Assembly (NCBI RefSeq): GCF_017310035.1
Contig: NZ_CP022296.1
Span: 4,588,001 to 4,652,000, forward strand
Source of the DNA: Nocardioides sp. S5
Lineage (GTDB): Bacteria; Actinomycetota; Actinomycetes; Propionibacteriales; Nocardioidaceae
Direction: 5' to 3'
DNA: 64,000 bases
The position numbers were made by a program, and so were the translations under genes. Numbering within the stretch: position 1 is the stretch's first letter; the number at the start of each line of letters is the position of its first letter. Below are positions 60,161 through 64,000 of this stretch, piece after piece. The notes under the pieces were generated by a model. That model ran no database searches and was not told where the DNA came from. It worked only from the letters and a program-made list of their open reading frames with translations.

Positions 60161-61103
60161 ATGAGCACCCCGCTGCGCGTGGCCGCCTTCGTCACCGCCC
60201 TGGTCGTCGCCTTCGCGGTGGCCTGGGGCGGGGGCCGGCTGGTCGGGCCGGTCGAGGCCGAACCGATCGCCCACGAGGGCACGGCCGACCACGGCGAGAC
60301 TGCCGCGGCCGATGACGGGGACGACCACGGTGGGCATGACGCCTCCGCGGCGGTCGCCGACGTCGGTGGGCTGACCGCCCGCGCCGACGGCTTCACCCTC
60401 GACCTCGCCGAGCGCACGCTGCCCGCCGGTCGGACCCGGCTGGACTTCCGCGTGCTCACCTCCAGCGGCCGGCCGCTGCTCGACTACACCCGCGAGCACG
60501 AGAAGGACCTCCACCTCATCGTCGTACGCCGTGACCTGACGGGCTTCCAGCACGTGCACCCGCGCCTCGACACCGCCACCGGCACCTGGTCGGTGGACGT
60601 ACGCCTGACGCCGGGCGTGTGGCGCGTCGTCGCCGACTTCACCCCCGAGGGCTGGGACGGTCTCACGCTGGCCGACGACGTCGCCGTGCCGGGTGACTTC
60701 ACGCCCGAGGGCCTCCCCTCCGACACCCGCGTTGCGGAGCTTGAGACCGACGAGGGCACCTACACCGTCGCCCTCGAGGGCGACACCGCTCCGGGCGCCG
60801 ACACCGTGCTCACCACGAGCATCGAGCTCGACGGCGAGCCCGTCACCGACCTCGAGCCCTACCTCGGCGCCTTCGGTCACCTCGTCGCGATCCGCTCCGG
60901 TGACCTCGGCTACCTCCACGTCCACCCGGAGGAGGGCGATGCCGGTCCGGGGATCGACTTCGCGACCGCGTTCCCCACGCCGGGGACGTACCGGCTCTTC
61001 CTCGACTTCCAGCACCGCGGCACCGTCCACACCGCCGCCTTCACCGTCGAGGCGTCCGGCGTGCCCGGCAGCACCACCACCGATCACGGGGAGGAGGGCG
61101 ACC

Positions 61104-61114
<11 letters not shown>
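60161..61114 (+). CDS. Membrane-anchored His-rich metal-binding protein
   Basis: 317 residues. The first ~35 residues form a membrane anchor (LRVAAFVTALVVAFAVAWGGGRL). Then comes a His/Asp-rich segment (AHEGTADHGETAAADDGDDHGGHD), strand-rich domains with FQHVHP and YLHVHP motifs, and a tail ending HGEEGDHDH. These HxH pairs are likely copper sites outside the membrane. AGGAGGAG lies five bases before the ATG at 60161. It overlaps copA by 11 bases, so translation is coupled. Likely an outer-face copper chaperone or scavenger for CopA. Confidence 0.8.
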
Positions 61115-63335
<2,221 letters not shown>

Positions 63336-63389
63336 TCGCAGGCTCCACGGGGTGTGCCCCCGCGCCCGGGCGGTCCCTACGCTCGGCGC

Positions 63390-64000
63390 ATGGGACTCAA
63401 GGACCTCCTCACCCCGGGCAGCGACGAGACGAAGAAGACCCGCGCCGCGCTCGACGCCGCCGACGACCCGCGGCCTGACCCGGGCGCGATCGACCGCCTC
63501 GTCGAGATGCTCATCGACGTCGGGCTCGACGGCCGCGGCCCGATCGACCCGGTCCGCGAGGTGGCCGACCGCGCGCTGACCAAGGCCGGCGGTGACCGCG
63601 AGAAGGCGATCGCCGCCGTGGCCCGCTCGACCACCTTCTTCGGCGCGGTCGGCGGCTTCGCCACCGGCCTGGGCGGCTTCATCACGATGCCGGTCTCGCT
63701 GCCGGTCAACGTCGCCGAGTTCTACCTCCAGGCCGTGCGGATGGTCGGCAGCGTGGCGACGCTGCGGGGGTACGACATCTCCGAGCCGCGCGTGCGCACC
63801 GCGGTGCTGCTCACGCTCGTCGGCTCGGACTCCGACGAGGTGCTCAAGAAGGCCGGGATGCAGGGCGCCGGGAGCCGCGTCACGGCGTACGCCCTCAAGG
63901 GCCTGCCGCCCGCAGCGCTGATGGTCGTCAACAAGGCGGTCGGCTTCCGACTCATGCGCGGGGTGAGCGAGAAGCTCCTCGCCCGCTTCGGCCGCGGCAT
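63390..64000 (+). CDS. EcsC-family protein (3' end outside window)
   Basis: Start at ATG 63390; 203 codons visible and the frame runs past the window end. GLKDLLTPGSDETKKTRAAL begins the protein, and FITMPVSLPVNVAEFYLQAVRMVGSVATLRGYDISEPRVRTAVLLTLVGSDSDEVLKKAG is the EcsC signature. EcsC proteins are linked to transport or membrane organisation in Bacillus, but the role is not established. No ribosome site stands out. Confidence 0.75.
   Translation, partial: MGLKDLLTPGSDETKKTRAALDAADDPRPDPGAIDRLVEMLIDVGLDGRGPIDPVREVADRALTKAGGDREKAIAAVARSTTFFGAVGGFATGLGGFITMPVSLPVNVAEFYLQAVRMVGSVATLRGYDISEPRVRTAVLLTLVGSDSDEVLKKAGMQGAGSRVTAYALKGLPPAALMVVNKAVGFRLMRGVSEKLLARFGRG

Overview
The window is 64 kb of very high-GC actinobacterial chromosome. 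GTG starts are common, many genes have a GGAGG-type Shine-Dalgarno, and the gene content (13E12/DUF222 HNH endonuclease, SCO6745-family protein, CE1758/CE1759-type flavin pair, ANTAR regulators, CsoR copper operon, heliorhodopsin) points to Nocardioidaceae, probably a Nocardioides-like organism. No rRNA, tRNA, CRISPR array, prophage or complete insertion sequence was seen. The region is mostly ordinary chromosome with a few accessory islands.

Layout. 1-5.5 kb: 3' part of a 2,4-dienoyl-CoA reductase, two ANTAR regulators, a small secreted protein and an acyl-CoA ligase (lipid metabolism). 5.5-10.7 kb: membrane-protein block with a DUF1360 protein, a DoxX-like protein divergent from a heliorhodopsin, a TerC protein and an AtoE short-chain fatty acid transporter. 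10.7-13.5 kb: small accessory region with a 409-bp gene-poor stretch, a lipoprotein, a rifampin ADP-ribosyltransferase (arr) and a DUF222/HNH gene, with a diverged direct repeat on both sides of the lipoprotein-arr pair. 13.6-20.4 kb: HrpB helicase, hydrolase, acetyltransferase, FabH, DUF1810, DUF998, pyridoxamine-oxidase-like protein and two very small genes. 20.6-27.1 kb: UDP-glucose dehydrogenase facing a tightly coupled operon of a sulfotransferase and three glycosyltransferase-type proteins, likely for a surface glycan. 27.2-33.0 kb: GH1 glycosidase, pirin, and a TetR regulator with glpD, divergent from an ADHAPS-like FAD oxidase. 33.1-39.3 kb: GlmS, small genes, YceI, DEAD-box RNA helicase, double GNAT protein. 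39.5-41.3 kb: two orphan OmpR-type response regulators. 41.4-49.1 kb: a MacB/FtsX-like ABC export operon (two ATPases, two large permeases, and a possible 23-codon ORF coupled between the permeases) divergent from a LuxR-type regulator. 49.1-57.8 kb: zinc-finger SDR with a HIT-like protein, a frameshifted GHKL ATPase gene, VOC protein, PRC-barrel protein, SCO6745 protein, flavin reductase/monooxygenase pair, secreted protein and TPR protein. 57.9-64 kb: glycerophosphodiesterase, a second LuxR-type regulator paralogous to the first, a full copper operon (csoR operator, csoR, copZ, His-rich exported protein, copA) and the start of an EcsC-family gene.

How the genes work together. The copper genes form one CsoR-controlled efflux unit. 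The ABC operon and its divergent regulator look like one module. The sulfotransferase/glycosyltransferase operon with Ugd, and perhaps GlmS, feeds cell-surface glycans. The FMN reductase probably supplies reduced flavin to the luciferase-like monooxygenase. The two OmpR regulators and the two LuxR-type regulators have no histidine kinase gene beside them. The most biologically interesting single gene is the heliorhodopsin, whose retinal-binding lysine and conserved polar residues are intact while no carotenoid or retinal gene lies in the window. All calls rest on reading the sequence and on family knowledge; no database search was run.
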